Position numbers and translations under genes: made by a program. A DNA stretch of 64,000 nucleotides from Tolypothrix sp. PCC 7910 (GTDB lineage: Bacteria > Cyanobacteriota > Cyanobacteriia > Cyanobacteriales > Nostocaceae). Location of the stretch: contig NZ_CP050440.1 of assembly GCF_011769525.1 (NCBI RefSeq), positions 1,365,501-1,429,500 of the forward strand. Direction: 5' to 3'. Positions within the stretch are counted from its first letter, which is position 1; the number at the start of each line of letters is the position of its first letter. Below are positions 28,121 to 37,174 of this stretch, piece by piece. The notes below the pieces were generated by a model that was not told the origin of the DNA, did no database searches, and worked only from the letters and a program-made list of their open reading frames with translations.

Positions 28121-29554
28121 TTATGGCAAACCTACAAGTGTAAACATTCCCCAATCTTGAGGATTAGGATATTTTTTCATTGTTACTAACATTGCTTGCC
28201 GCAAAGCAGCAGCTTTATCAAGATTCTTAGCTAAATTACTATGAAATTCCGTCATTAATGTCGCCGTCGATTCATCAGAAATATTGCCAGATGAAGCAAT
28301 AACGCTGTTAGCACCTGCAACTAAGAATGCACGAGACAACCCAATTACACCATCACCTGTGATTTTTCCTAAAGCAGAATCACAACTACTCAAAATAACC
28401 AGTTCGGCTTTTAACTTCAGTTTGCTAACCTCAGTCGCAGTTAACCAACCATCATCTTGACTAGAAGGTGCAAACGCTAGAAAGCCAGGAATTTCTAAAG
28501 ATTTTCCCAAAAATCCTGATGTTGCTAAATGAATTAGCCTGGCGTTGGACATTCGCTTGACAACTGTTGTTTCAGTTGCAGCATCACCTATTAGCGCTTC
28601 GGTATTATAGATACTGGCAATATTTTTTGCTTCCTTCTCTGCACCTGGTAGTTGAGAAAGCTGGTTAAATGGTTCACCAGGGTTCAGGGGTTTAGTTGGC
28701 ATAGTAGGATTACCAACTATCAACACATCTTGAGTAGATTTTGTATTTGCAGTGCGTCGTTTTGCAAGTAAATCTAAAGCTTGAATTGATGGTGCAGTAG
28801 AAATTGTATGTTTCTCAATTAAATATTGATTGTTGCTATCTTGTAAGGCTACAAAAGGCACAAGAAATAATTTATCTTGGGGAATAAAAATTACTCTTGC
28901 TTCTGCTTTATTTGGTAAAAGATCAGATATTGGTTGAATAAGTAATTCATGTAGTTGTTTTCTAGCTAATGAAGAACTATCTTGCTTGACTTCTGGTGCT
29001 CTAATTTCACCTTTATTTCTCTCAAGTCCCTGAACATGACTCTGTTGAAGTTGACTGATCGCATCCGCCAGATTAGTCTTCTCTTTTGATTGCCAAGCTT
29101 TTAAATTTACTTGCCTTAGAGAAATTTTACCAGTAGGGTTAATTACCCAAATTACCAAATCAGATGCTTGAGTTTGTCGCTTACCTGCAACATTAACATT
29201 TTGGTATAGAAGAGAATATTGCACAAGTGTTGCATCTTGAGTTTTAGCAACTTGCTTAATTACCTCAGATGTTGGCGCATTAACATTTTTTGTTGGTAAA
29301 CTCTGTGCTAATAAATTGACTAAGACTCGATTTCGACTGCGTTCGGAAATTTCTAATGCTGATGTAGGTTGATTTTGGCTAAGAAGCGATTTAATTAATT
29401 GTTGAGAGCTTAGTGTTTGCTTTTCTATTAGGGATTTCTCTAATGCTGTGGTCGAATTTGAGGGTAATGTTAAACAACTGACAAGGCTGAGAAATACTGG
29501 AGCTAATTTTAGTGTTACTAAAGAAGATTCCACCTTCGACTGTTTCATATTCAC
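28121..29554 (-). CDS. CHAT domain protein, probably catalytically altered
   Basis: A 477-residue protein with a signal or membrane segment (LVTLKLAPVFLSLVSCLTL), one TPR-like stretch (QPTSALEISERSRNRVLVNLL) and a C-terminal CHAT caspase-like domain from about 200. The Cys motif is intact (LVILSSCDSALG, Cys391). The His motif reads ARLIHLATSGF, where most active CHAT proteases have ATHG; the catalytic His is replaced by Ser, with an adjacent His342 still present. The usual long TPR array of cyanobacterial CHAT proteins is nearly absent. It may be an inactive relative or use another residue. It is followed by a TPR gene in the same direction. Confidence 0.82.
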   Translation of the reverse strand: MNMKQSKVESSLVTLKLAPVFLSLVSCLTLPSNSTTALEKSLIEKQTLSSQQLIKSLLSQNQPTSALEISERSRNRVLVNLLAQSLPTKNVNAPTSEVIKQVAKTQDATLVQYSLLYQNVNVAGKRQTQASDLVIWVINPTGKISLRQVNLKAWQSKEKTNLADAISQLQQSHVQGLERNKGEIRAPEVKQDSSSLARKQLHELLIQPISDLLPNKAEARVIFIPQDKLFLVPFVALQDSNNQYLIEKHTISTAPSIQALDLLAKRRTANTKSTQDVLIVGNPTMPTKPLNPGEPFNQLSQLPGAEKEAKNIASIYNTEALIGDAATETTVVKRMSNARLIHLATSGFLGKSLEIPGFLAFAPSSQDDGWLTATEVSKLKLKAELVILSSCDSALGKITGDGVIGLSRAFLVAGANSVIASSGNISDESTATLMTEFHSNLAKNLDKAAALRQAMLVTMKKYPNPQDWGMFTLVGLP

Positions 29555-30037
29555 CTGATACCTAAGAATTTTGTCGTCTCCACTAAATATATAGTTCTCA
29601 GGCTAGTAAAGCTTATGCAGTTTTGGAAAGTAAAGAGGTATATCTCATACCTTGCACCCATCCATGTCAACAGGTGTGATACAGCCTCAACAATCGCCAC
29701 CGTAATATATTCACATTAATATGGTGTTCTTATACATACCTATTTATTGAAATTATAATTATTTTTTACTAAACTGTTTCCTCAATATATAGAACTCTTA
29801 TTAAATTTTTGAACTTAGGTGCATAGGTGCATTAGAAATAGCTTAACGCATCTCTGGTAACTTTTCGTGCGTTACGGCTTACTCCTAATGCATACTACAA
29901 AATACAAAATATATTAATAATAAAAATAATTGTAGATATTTGGTTAATAGTAGTAGCTTAACATACTAAAACCGCTTGATATAATGCGTTAATCTTGCCT
30001 TACGCATGACAAAAAACTAAAATTCTAAGGTAAGCTT
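29555..30037. other. AT-rich intergenic region between divergent genes
   Basis: No gene supported. It should contain the promoters of the CHAT gene and of the gene at 30038. Confidence 0.35.
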
Positions 30038-30460
30038 GTGTCTGATATCGCCCTACATAAATATCTCCCTCTACTTCCTGAAGCTGCACTCCAAGAGTTT
30101 ATCGAATGGTGTGTTGTAGAGCAATCAAAAGCAGCAGGATGTGAATTTACTCCTGATACAACTAAATTAAATAACCTAGCACCAGCAGATTATATCCCCA
30201 AACTTGTAGATCAGTTTATGAAAGTTAAGCCTGACCCTATTAAAGCAGGTTTAGTAGCTGCGATCGCAGGTAAAGAAGCAGATGCACATGCTTTATCTGG
30301 TGTAGCAATTATTGCTGATTTTGTCTCACTGTATGTCAAATATTTAATTCCTAAAGATGGTACAAAACCGGAAGATGCAGACGCAATTTTGATGAAAGCT
30401 GGGCAAGAACAGTGTGAGAAGCTAGTTGAAATTGCCAAAAAATATGAAGTAGCGTTTTAG
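30038..30460 (+). CDS. Hypothetical protein next to hupW
   Basis: A 140-residue helical protein starting with GTG (30038) behind AAGG. It begins MSDIALHKYLPLLPEAALQEFIEWCV and has a hydrophobic middle (IKAGLVAAIAGKEADAHALSGVAIIADFVSLYVKYL). No family recognised. It lies 266 bp upstream of the hydrogenase protease gene in the same direction; a functional link is possible but unproven. Confidence 0.65.
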   Translation: MSDIALHKYLPLLPEAALQEFIEWCVVEQSKAAGCEFTPDTTKLNNLAPADYIPKLVDQFMKVKPDPIKAGLVAAIAGKEADAHALSGVAIIADFVSLYVKYLIPKDGTKPEDADAILMKAGQEQCEKLVEIAKKYEVAF

Positions 30461-30552
30461 TTTATAATTAACCTACTTTAGATACAATAAACAGTAGGGA
30501 CACAACTGATTGTGCCCCTAAAAATCATCTTTATATTAAAAATAGTAAATAT

Positions 30553-30596
30553 TAAGTAGCTATCATGAACTGTGTGCACCAGAACACGTAAAAAAT
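30553..30596 (+). repeat. Dispersed repeat, copy
   Basis: TATCATGAACTGTGTGCACC and following bases match related stretches at 14176-14222 and 43893-43931 (TCATGAACTGCGTACACCAG). See findings. Confidence 0.55.
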
Positions 30597-30726
30597 TCAT
30601 CTCCCTTGCTCCCTGCTCCCCGCTCCTCTGCTTTTTCAAGCTAGGTAGCTATTGCATTGTGCAGCTTTACTTACTTGAAGGAAACCCATCAAACTACAAG
30701 CTGATTCTCAAAACGCGATTCAACAA

Positions 30727-31200
30727 ATGCTAACTATTATTGGTTGTGGTAATCTCAATCGCAGTGATGATGCTGTAGGCGTAATCGTCGCTCAACGCTT
30801 ACAGCAATTTCTCGCTGAAAATCCTCATCCCAACGTCCGAGTTTATGACTGTGGAACTGGAGGGATGGAAGTGATGTTTCAAGCCAGAGGAAGCAAACAA
30901 TTAATTATTATTGATGCAAGTTCCACAGGTTCTGAACCAGGCGCAGTATTTAAAGTCCCTGGGAAAGAACTCGAGGCTTTACCAGAACCTAGTTACAACT
31001 TGCATGATTTTCGGTGGGATAATGCTTTAGCTGCTGGACGGAAAATTTTTCAAAATGACTTTCCCCAAGAGGTAACAGTCTACCTCATTGAAGCAGCAAA
31101 TCTTGATTTAGGTCTGGAATTAAGTCCTGCTATCAAGCATTCTGCTAATCTGGTGTTTGAGGAAGTAGCCGCAATCATCAGACAGAATTTTCAGGTTTAA
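30727..31200 (+). CDS. hupW: Hydrogenase maturation protease
   Basis: A 157-residue M52-family endopeptidase that trims the C-terminus of the [NiFe]-hydrogenase large subunit after nickel insertion. Motifs: IIGCGNLNRSDDAVGV with the Ni-binding acidic residue, VYDCGTGGMEVMF, LIIIDASSTGSEPGAV with the second Asp, and YNLHDFRWDNAL with the His. The composition and location near nif genes point to HupW, serving uptake hydrogenase HupL, rather than HoxW. The hup genes themselves are outside the window. Confidence 0.85.
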   Translation: MLTIIGCGNLNRSDDAVGVIVAQRLQQFLAENPHPNVRVYDCGTGGMEVMFQARGSKQLIIIDASSTGSEPGAVFKVPGKELEALPEPSYNLHDFRWDNALAAGRKIFQNDFPQEVTVYLIEAANLDLGLELSPAIKHSANLVFEEVAAIIRQNFQV

Positions 31201-31247
31201 TTAATAATCCAGATGCCAAAATTCAACATCTAAAACCTAGAATAAGA

Positions 31248-31619
31248 TTAGATATCATCTCCGTAAATCGACAATTCATCTACCCTCATTTCAAAGGGTA
31301 TACCTTGGCTCTCTGGAGGGCAAACACGAATTTTAGCACTGCTAACAATCTTATAAAGTAATTTCCCCATTGGCACGATTTTTTGTAGAATCCGCCAGTT
31401 AGTAACTTCATCGGGACATTCAATTACCAACACCATCACGCTAGCATCGGTGGTGACATACCAACGACAAGTGGATAAGAGGTTTTGGATAAAGCGATCG
31501 CAGGCTTCATAGAAGTACCTGCTAATAGAATATTCTAGTTGCTGACGCAGGATAATATCTGCTGAAGTCAGCTGCATTGGATGTGAATCATCTTCTTGGG
31601 AGTAAATTTCTTTAGCCAT
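31248..31619 (-). CDS. Hypothetical protein downstream of the SagB-type gene
   Basis: A 123-residue protein with a pattern LTSADIILRQQLEYSISRYFYEACDRFIQNLL then CRWYVTTDASVMVLVIECPDEVTNWRILQKIVPMGKLL, ending in an acidic tail (DELSIYGDDI). No known family. Its start is 18 bp downstream of the stop of the oxidoreductase gene, so the two, and the ankyrin gene before them, look like one operon. Confidence 0.65.
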   Translation of the reverse strand: MAKEIYSQEDDSHPMQLTSADIILRQQLEYSISRYFYEACDRFIQNLLSTCRWYVTTDASVMVLVIECPDEVTNWRILQKIVPMGKLLYKIVSSAKIRVCPPESQGIPFEMRVDELSIYGDDI

Positions 31620-31637
31620 CTGAGTTGATTTCCTAAG

Positions 31638-32924
31638 TTATATGCCAATTGCGATCGCATAGAGTACATCTTGATTAGTTCCTAAAAATTCTTGGATTTC
31701 ATCATCATAGAAAGCACCAATACCACTACAATGAATGCCCATAAAGTTGCTAACAAGATAAACTCTTTGCCCTAAAAAACCAGCTATTTGCATAGCTGTT
31801 TGATAATTTATATAGTCGGACGTAAAAAATAAAGTTACAGCGCTATCTCTAACTATTGCTTGATTGATGCACAAGTAACCTGTTTTTTCACTAAAATTGC
31901 CCGCCTTTAATAGATGCTTCCCTTTATATATTCCTGGAGTCATGCCTCTAACATGATGGACAACAGAGTAAATTTCTAATTCCTCAAAATTTTCGGTCGG
32001 TATCGGTTGCTGAATATGCTGCAATAGCTGCCAGTAACTTGCTTGAGGAATTGACTGTTTATAAAAACGTCTAATTGAGCGTCTCATCCAAACAGTCTGA
32101 AAAAATTTATCTTTGTCAAAGTTAAACTGGGGATGCACTAATTCCTGCTGGCGACTCGGCTGAAGAGATGTGTTTTGATAGCCTTGTTCAATGAATTCAT
32201 TGGCTTCAAAATAATCGGTGCCACAGACAAAAGGAACTTTTAACCTTAAATTTCTGACTTTCTTGTCTTGGATTTCTCCCGAAATCGTACAAGCAGTAAT
32301 AAACTCTTTGTTCTCAAATCCTAAATCTGTATTGAGAGCGAGTTTATCAAAATCGAAAATTAACTGTATCTCTCTGTCGTGAATATAGGCTGAAGCAGCA
32401 ATTGCACCTAAATGGTGTCCGCTATCCAGCCAGCAATATCTCAGGCTCCTGTCTTTGTATTTCCAGCTAGACCTATAATAAACACAACTAATTAAAAAAA
32501 TGAATCCATTTATACTTTTGCCAGGTATAATATAACTCTCTAAGCCATCATCAATTAATTCATAGATCAGAGTTAGACAATTATTCTCAACTTCTAAATG
32601 ATATATGCCGTTAATAAAGCCTTCGATATTGCGAATCTGGATATAAACTTCTGTGGGATATAAAGCGCCAGCAGACGGATTTACACGCAATTTCACAGCG
32701 CCTTCTTTATACATTTTTTCTAGAGTTACAGCACTAGTAAGGCTGATAAACGAGTGAATTTGATTATTGAGATTTAATTTCACTCGCCGGTAAAACTTTG
32801 GGTAAACTTTAAATGAAGATGGTTGAGTTGCAGCATCCACATAATTTGGATCGAGCTGCACAGATAAGTAAGAATGCTTGGTTGCTTGATGATATATTCG
32901 CTTAGAGATATGACTTTGAGGCAT
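31638..32924 (-). CDS. SagB-type nitroreductase-fold oxidoreductase
   Basis: A 428-residue protein with two nitroreductase-like halves, as in SagB/ThcOx-type FMN oxidoreductases. The first has LRVNPSAGALYPTEVYIQI and INGIYHLEVENNCLTLI; the second has VWMRRSIRRFYKQSIPQASYWQLLQHIQ, GIYKGKHLLKAGNF and FLGQRVYLVSNFMGIHCSGIGAFYDDEIQEFLG. These are the usual FMN contacts. In toxin and peptide pathways such enzymes oxidise azolines to azoles, but no precursor peptide or cyclodehydratase is visible, so the substrate is unknown. Its start overlaps the end of the ankyrin gene by 23 bp. Confidence 0.82.
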   Translation of the reverse strand: MPQSHISKRIYHQATKHSYLSVQLDPNYVDAATQPSSFKVYPKFYRRVKLNLNNQIHSFISLTSAVTLEKMYKEGAVKLRVNPSAGALYPTEVYIQIRNIEGFINGIYHLEVENNCLTLIYELIDDGLESYIIPGKSINGFIFLISCVYYRSSWKYKDRSLRYCWLDSGHHLGAIAASAYIHDREIQLIFDFDKLALNTDLGFENKEFITACTISGEIQDKKVRNLRLKVPFVCGTDYFEANEFIEQGYQNTSLQPSRQQELVHPQFNFDKDKFFQTVWMRRSIRRFYKQSIPQASYWQLLQHIQQPIPTENFEELEIYSVVHHVRGMTPGIYKGKHLLKAGNFSEKTGYLCINQAIVRDSAVTLFFTSDYINYQTAMQIAGFLGQRVYLVSNFMGIHCSGIGAFYDDEIQEFLGTNQDVLYAIAIGI

Positions 32925-33375
32925 TTTTGAGTATCCTTAAAACTTCTACATTGCTCGCAAAATCTATTGCTTTAAAATCGTCTAAGTTTTTTAAATTTAT
33001 GTTAGGATGATGTTGTAACAGCAAATTAACTACTTCTGTCTTTCCGGCTGAAGCTGCATACATCAATACAGTAGCTCCATTATCATTTTGATTATCAATA
33101 TTGATATGTGCGGCAAGTAACAAATTCATCAAATCGAAGTGGTTGCCAAACCAAGCAAACCATAGAGCATTATTACCATCATTGTTTCTGGCATTAATAT
33201 CTACGCCTAAACTAATTAACTCTTGGACTACTGCGTAAAAGCCTTCTCTTGTAGCTTTCATCAAAGGTGTATCTCCATTTTCACCTCGCTGGTTTAAGTC
33301 ATCGCAACTGTAGCTTTTAGCGAGTAAGCATTGCTTTGTGATATCACTAAGATTTTGCTGATTTTGAGAAATCAT
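32902..33375 (-). CDS. Ankyrin repeat protein
   Basis: A 157-residue protein with about four ankyrin repeats: NGDTPLMKATREGFYAVVQEL, DGNNALWFAWFGNHFDLMNLL, NGATVLMYAASAGKTEVVNLLLQHH and LDDFKAIDFASNVEVLRIL. The start is set at the ATG at 33375, which has AGGA at proper spacing; the frame extends 25 codons further but without a ribosome site. It overlaps the following SagB-type gene by 23 bp, which implies translational coupling and a probable physical partnership. Confidence 0.8.
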   Translation of the reverse strand: MISQNQQNLSDITKQCLLAKSYSCDDLNQRGENGDTPLMKATREGFYAVVQELISLGVDINARNNDGNNALWFAWFGNHFDLMNLLLAAHINIDNQNDNGATVLMYAASAGKTEVVNLLLQHHPNINLKNLDDFKAIDFASNVEVLRILKNASKSYL

Positions 33376-33450
33376 AAATATCCTGCCTATGGATAGAAAT
33401 GCATACAAATAATTGACATAACATTTCTTAGAAAAGGTAATGGTGGGCAT

Positions 33451-33789
33451 TACCCACCATGTAAAAGAAATGCTATGAGACCCAATTAACTATGAGGATG
33501 GTGTGGTGGCTGTTAACTGTTATCCCTCAACAATTAACAGTAAATGCACCAAAATCACGAACCATTATTCAGTCAGAGAAAGAGAGAAAGAGAAAAAGAG
33601 CAACAATTTATCAGTATGAGATAGCAGAAATGCCCAACCCGGTATCTATCCAAACTAGATAAGTAATTCAGCTTTCGTGTTAGCAGCAGAGAAGGCTGGA
33701 AGCAGATAGAAAATAGTAGGGTTCTAAGTTATCCGATCAATACAATAAATTGCTGCTCTAAACAGTACATCGTTGAAAAATCAAATCTC
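33451..33789. other. Intergenic region with an AGAGAA-rich tract
   Basis: Contains a purine-rich simple repeat (GAGAAAGAGAGAAAG near 33578-33601). No gene supported. Confidence 0.4.
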
Positions 33790-34386
33790 TTAGCCTACAG
33801 ATACATATTCTCTGCCTTCAGAGAATAGCTGTCTTGCAGTTTTTTCTGGTTTGGGTGCGCCATAATAACCAGCTTCGGCCTCGAGTTCATCTACTAAATC
33901 CCAAGCTTCCGCGGCTCTCTTAGAATCTGCACCGTAGTTAGCCACAACTGAGCGAGCATTCGAGATAGCCTTGTGAAGTTCTTTTTGGACGAATTTTAAT
34001 TTTGGTTTTTCTACGAAGTCACCCTTGGTGATAATGTCTGTGACAGAAATAATGCCCAGTAATTCACCTTGAATAACAGGCGCACGCCATACACCAGTAG
34101 TAGCAAATAACCGCGCCACATATTCTATATCTAGGTCAGGATTAACCACAATGCAGGGTTTGCTCATAACTTCATATACATGCATCCGTTCAGGATCTTT
34201 GCCATAAGCAACAACCTTGGATACAATATCAGTTTCGGTAATAATACCGTAAGCATCACCACTGTGGCGAGGTTCTACAATTAATGCCCGTAATTCTTTG
34301 AGCCGCATTAATTTGACTGCTTCTGCTACAGTAGCGGAACCGCGAATAGTAGCTACATCTTGAGTCATGATTTGTTTAGCTCTCAT
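33790..34386 (-). CDS. CBS domain pair protein
   Basis: A 198-residue protein with two CBS motifs: MTQDVATIRGSATVAEAVKLMRLKELRALIV and IITETDIVSKVV, then MSKPCIVVNPDLDIEYVARLFATTGVWRAPVI and IISVTDIITKGDFV. CBS pairs bind adenosine nucleotides and regulate partner proteins. The C-terminal 60 residues are helical (ELHKAISNARSVVANYGADSKRAAEAWDLVDELEAEAGYYG). Such proteins are common next to nif genes in heterocystous cyanobacteria. The target is unknown. Confidence 0.85.
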   Translation of the reverse strand: MRAKQIMTQDVATIRGSATVAEAVKLMRLKELRALIVEPRHSGDAYGIITETDIVSKVVAYGKDPERMHVYEVMSKPCIVVNPDLDIEYVARLFATTGVWRAPVIQGELLGIISVTDIITKGDFVEKPKLKFVQKELHKAISNARSVVANYGADSKRAAEAWDLVDELEAEAGYYGAPKPEKTARQLFSEGREYVSVG

Positions 34387-35290
34387 AATTCTGGCTCCTT
34401 AAAGTTTGTTTGCAAGTAAGGGAATTAGTTCTAAACTGCTGCAATGTTTCCCAAACTGCATTTTATTTAGGCAACTTATTCAAATTCAAACTAAATTGTT
34501 ATAAATTGAATTCGTTGCATGAAAAAGTGGTTACGGAAATTAGACATTCCGAGAGAGAAATACTAAACTATTTCACTACTTAATTACTCTGGTAATTTGA
34601 AGACAGAAGACTTACGCATTTCCCCTCTTCCTTCCTTGAAGATCTCAGATTTTCTGCCTCATCTTTGAACTTAACCAGCATTAAGTTAGGAATGTCTGAG
34701 TTAAGTCTGTAATCGCTTTTGCTGAAGTCTGGTTGACTGGCAACAATTTAGCTTACTTATATAGTATCACTCTCATAAGTTGGAATTATGAATGCTTTAT
34801 AAAGATCCCCTGATATTTAATGGATAAAATGCTTAAAAAATGCCGATAAGTATTAGCATGAACTTTTTATTTTTCCCAAATAAGCTATTTAGCGAATTGT
34901 GGTCATAAAATTATTTGAGTAATTAACAATAAATTGCTTGTCTGTCAATAAAAATAATCATTAAAATCTATGGATATGATTTATTTAAGTAAGAATCTCT
35001 ATTGACTATTACTCTATTATGTTTATATAGGTTATTCAGCTTCTTCTTAAGATTGCTATTTATAGAAAATGCTATTGACCATTGAAATAATTAGTAAAGA
35101 CAGAATAATTTTGTGCTTCTACTTATGTAGTTTATTTAGCTCAAGAATTCTGTAAGTATAGTGTTTTATATTTATTTATTCATTTATATAAATAACTTGC
35201 TTTATTAAAAAAAAGTAAAAAAAATATTTGCTTACTATTATTATTTGCTAGGGTTATCAAGTATACACAAATCAAAAAAGGTATCCAGAA
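34387..35290. other. 900-bp gene-poor region upstream of mop
   Basis: Very AT-rich. No open frame with protein character and no recognisable RNA gene. It should carry the divergent promoters of the CBS and Mop genes. Confidence 0.4.
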
Positions 35291-35500
35291 ATGGAAATTA
35301 GTGCTCGTAATTCTTTAAAAGCTACTGTAAAAAAAGTTGTTGCTGGCTCTGTAAATAGTGAAGTTACTTTAGAATTAGCACCTGGTGTAGAAGTAGTAGC
35401 AATCATCACAAAATCTTCAGCAGACAAGCTGGGATTGGCAGAAGGTAAAGCAGCTTATGCAGTTATTAAAGCATCTGATGTCTTAGTTGCTGTTGATTAA
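35291..35500 (+). CDS. mop: Mop-type molybdate-binding protein
   Basis: A 69-residue single TOBE/Mop domain protein: MEISARNSLKATVKKVVAGSVNSEVTLELAPG, then VVAIITKSSADKLGLAEGKAAYAVIKASDVLVAV. These molbindins form hexamers that bind and store molybdate. The location beside the nif cluster fits molybdenum supply for FeMo-cofactor. Full family length; ATG at 35291. Confidence 0.93.
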   Translation: MEISARNSLKATVKKVVAGSVNSEVTLELAPGVEVVAIITKSSADKLGLAEGKAAYAVIKASDVLVAVD

Positions 35501-35676
35501 GCAATAGTAAAAAATTATCTGTTATTTCGTAGGGTGTGTTATGCCAAAGGCTAACGCACCTTAAATTTTTTATGCTTCAGCAGAGTGTTGCTTAAATTTA
35601 AGTTTATTGAATACAAATATATATTATTTGTAGTTATTTCTGAGGGTACAGTACTTTAAATGTTTTATAGCTCGCT

Positions 35677-35708
35677 AGTGCGTTGCGCTGCGCGACAACA
35701 CCCCCTAC
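35677..35708. repeat. Dispersed GTGCGTTGCGCTGCGCGACA repeat
   Basis: This tract, followed by ACACCCCCTAC, recurs at 59543-59576. The core TTGCGCTGCGCGACAA is a small hairpin. It is a dispersed intergenic repeat. Confidence 0.6.
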
Positions 35709-35723
35709 AAGTTTATTTAAATA

Positions 35724-35975
35724 TTAAATATCAAGAATGCGTACATAAATTACACGGGATATTTCTTTATCTATGGGAAAAATTATATTATTAACTTCAA
35801 TTTGGAATGTTGGAAATTTCTCTTTAACAGTAATACTTGTTCCTACTGATATTCCCATTGCTATTAGTTCTTGACGGCAATTTTCATTGGGAATTTTACA
35901 GAAAGCTACAATTCCTCGCTCTCCAGGTTTCAATAATTCTAATGAACAGCCCTTAATTGTAAAGGGAGTAAACAT
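35724..35975 (-). CDS. feoA: FeoA domain protein
   Basis: An 83-residue SH3-like FeoA protein: GCSLELLKPGERGIVAFCKIPNENCRQELIAMGISVGTSITV. FeoA assists ferrous iron uptake by FeoB. It is the last gene of the minus-strand nif block, 106 bp after fdxH, a position where feoA-like genes are found in other heterocystous cyanobacteria, fitting iron demand of nitrogenase. Confidence 0.85.
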   Translation of the reverse strand: MFTPFTIKGCSLELLKPGERGIVAFCKIPNENCRQELIAMGISVGTSITVKEKFPTFQIEVNNIIFPIDKEISRVIYVRILDI

Positions 35976-36081
35976 AAATAGTATAAATATTATATTTGTA
36001 GATGCCTCTGATCAAGCTTGCCCCAGGCTAGGATGAAGATACTTTTCATCCTTAATCCTAGGTTCAAGCGATAACTACAGG

Positions 36082-36381
36082 TTATACAAGATATGGTTCT
36101 TGGTGAGTCTTGATTGTGCAGTTAGAACGGGGATAAGTAACACAAAGTAAAGCAAATCCCTTAGACATTTGCTCGTCATCCAAGAAGATTTGATCGGATT
36201 GATCGACTTCACCTTCTACAACCTTACCAACACAGCTAGAGCAAGAACCAGAGTGGCAAGAGAAAGGTAGATCAATACCATTTTCTCCTGCTGCTTCTAG
36301 GATGGTTGTATCTTCATCAACCTCAATTGTGGTGTCGAGGTCTTCTTTTTTGTTGATCAATCTAACTTGGTAGGTAGCCAT
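36082..36381 (-). CDS. fdxH: Heterocyst [2Fe-2S] ferredoxin
   Basis: A 99-residue plant-type ferredoxin with the ligands Cys42, Cys47, Cys50 and Cys80 ([10 protein letters not shown] and LLCVTYP). FdxH passes electrons to nitrogenase reductase in heterocysts. The assignment over vegetative PetF rests on its place after hesA and hesB and on the FdxH-like N-terminus [27 protein letters not shown] lies 9 nt before the ATG at 36381. Confidence 0.93.
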   Translation of the reverse strand: MATYQVRLINKKEDLDTTIEVDEDTTILEAAGENGIDLPFSCHSGSCSSCVGKVVEGEVDQSDQIFLDDEQMSKGFALLCVTYPRSNCTIKTHQEPYLV

Positions 36382-36586
36382 TTTCCGATTCTCCTCAAAC
36401 TTTCTACAATTAGGTTTAATTACCAGAGTTGGTAGTCTCCCACTTTCACTCTTGATGCAGCTACACGGAGCGCTTCTGTAGCAGAATCGACACTATTACC
36501 GCTAGGCGAAATTCAATTTTTTTACGACGGATTTTGCTTGAATTCCGCGAAGCGGTTTTTATGTGTTGATTAAATCTGAAACAGTA

Positions 36587-36958
36587 TTAGCTGCAAGGAA
36601 CACCATTAGGTGTGCAATCACCGGTTTTGAAGGATTTACCACAACCACAGGTATCGGTTGCATTGGGGTTAGTAAACTTAAAACCACTGTCCATTACCCC
36701 ATCAACAAAATCGATGACAACACCTTCCAATAACGGTGCGCTTTGAGCGTCAACGTAAAGTTGTACTTTTCCTTGCTGAATTACTAAATCGTCTGGTTGT
36801 GGCTTGCTAATAATCTCCATGCCATACTCATAGCCACTGCAACCACCATCTTTTACAGAGATGCGAACGCCTTTAGTTGCAACATTGGAGTCGGGGGCAG
36901 AACCGACTAAGAACGCCCGCAGACGAAATTCAGCTTTTTCTGTCAAAGTAACAGTCAT
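36587..36958 (-). CDS. hesB: HesB/IscA-like iron-sulfur assembly protein
   Basis: A 123-residue A-type carrier with the three conserved Cys (Cys40 in DGGCSGYEYG, Cys104 and Cys106 in DTCGCGKSF). The start is placed at the ATG at 36958, giving MTVTLTEKAEFRLRAF and a GGAG site 5 nt upstream; the open frame upstream of it is non-coding. It is expected to build or carry Fe-S clusters for nitrogenase in heterocysts. Confidence 0.92.
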   Translation of the reverse strand: MTVTLTEKAEFRLRAFLVGSAPDSNVATKGVRISVKDGGCSGYEYGMEIISKPQPDDLVIQQGKVQLYVDAQSAPLLEGVVIDFVDGVMDSGFKFTNPNATDTCGCGKSFKTGDCTPNGVPCS

Positions 36959-37174
36959 CACATCTCCTGATTTGTTGCGATAGTGGTTGTAATTACAGGT
37001 GTGGTTTCTTAAGTTGTGAAGCGTTTTAATTGCATATTTGTCCTTAATAATCAGCCATTTGTAATTTGTATTTACAAAGGAATTGAGATTGACTTTGTAT
37101 TTACAATGGGCAGAAAACAAATGACTAATAAAGGGCTAAACGAAGAGATATGCAATTCAACGCAATGAAGCTGA

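Noticed and set aside
36959-37120. N-terminal extension of hesB
   Set aside because: The family start at 36958 has a good ribosome site; the extension lacks homology character.
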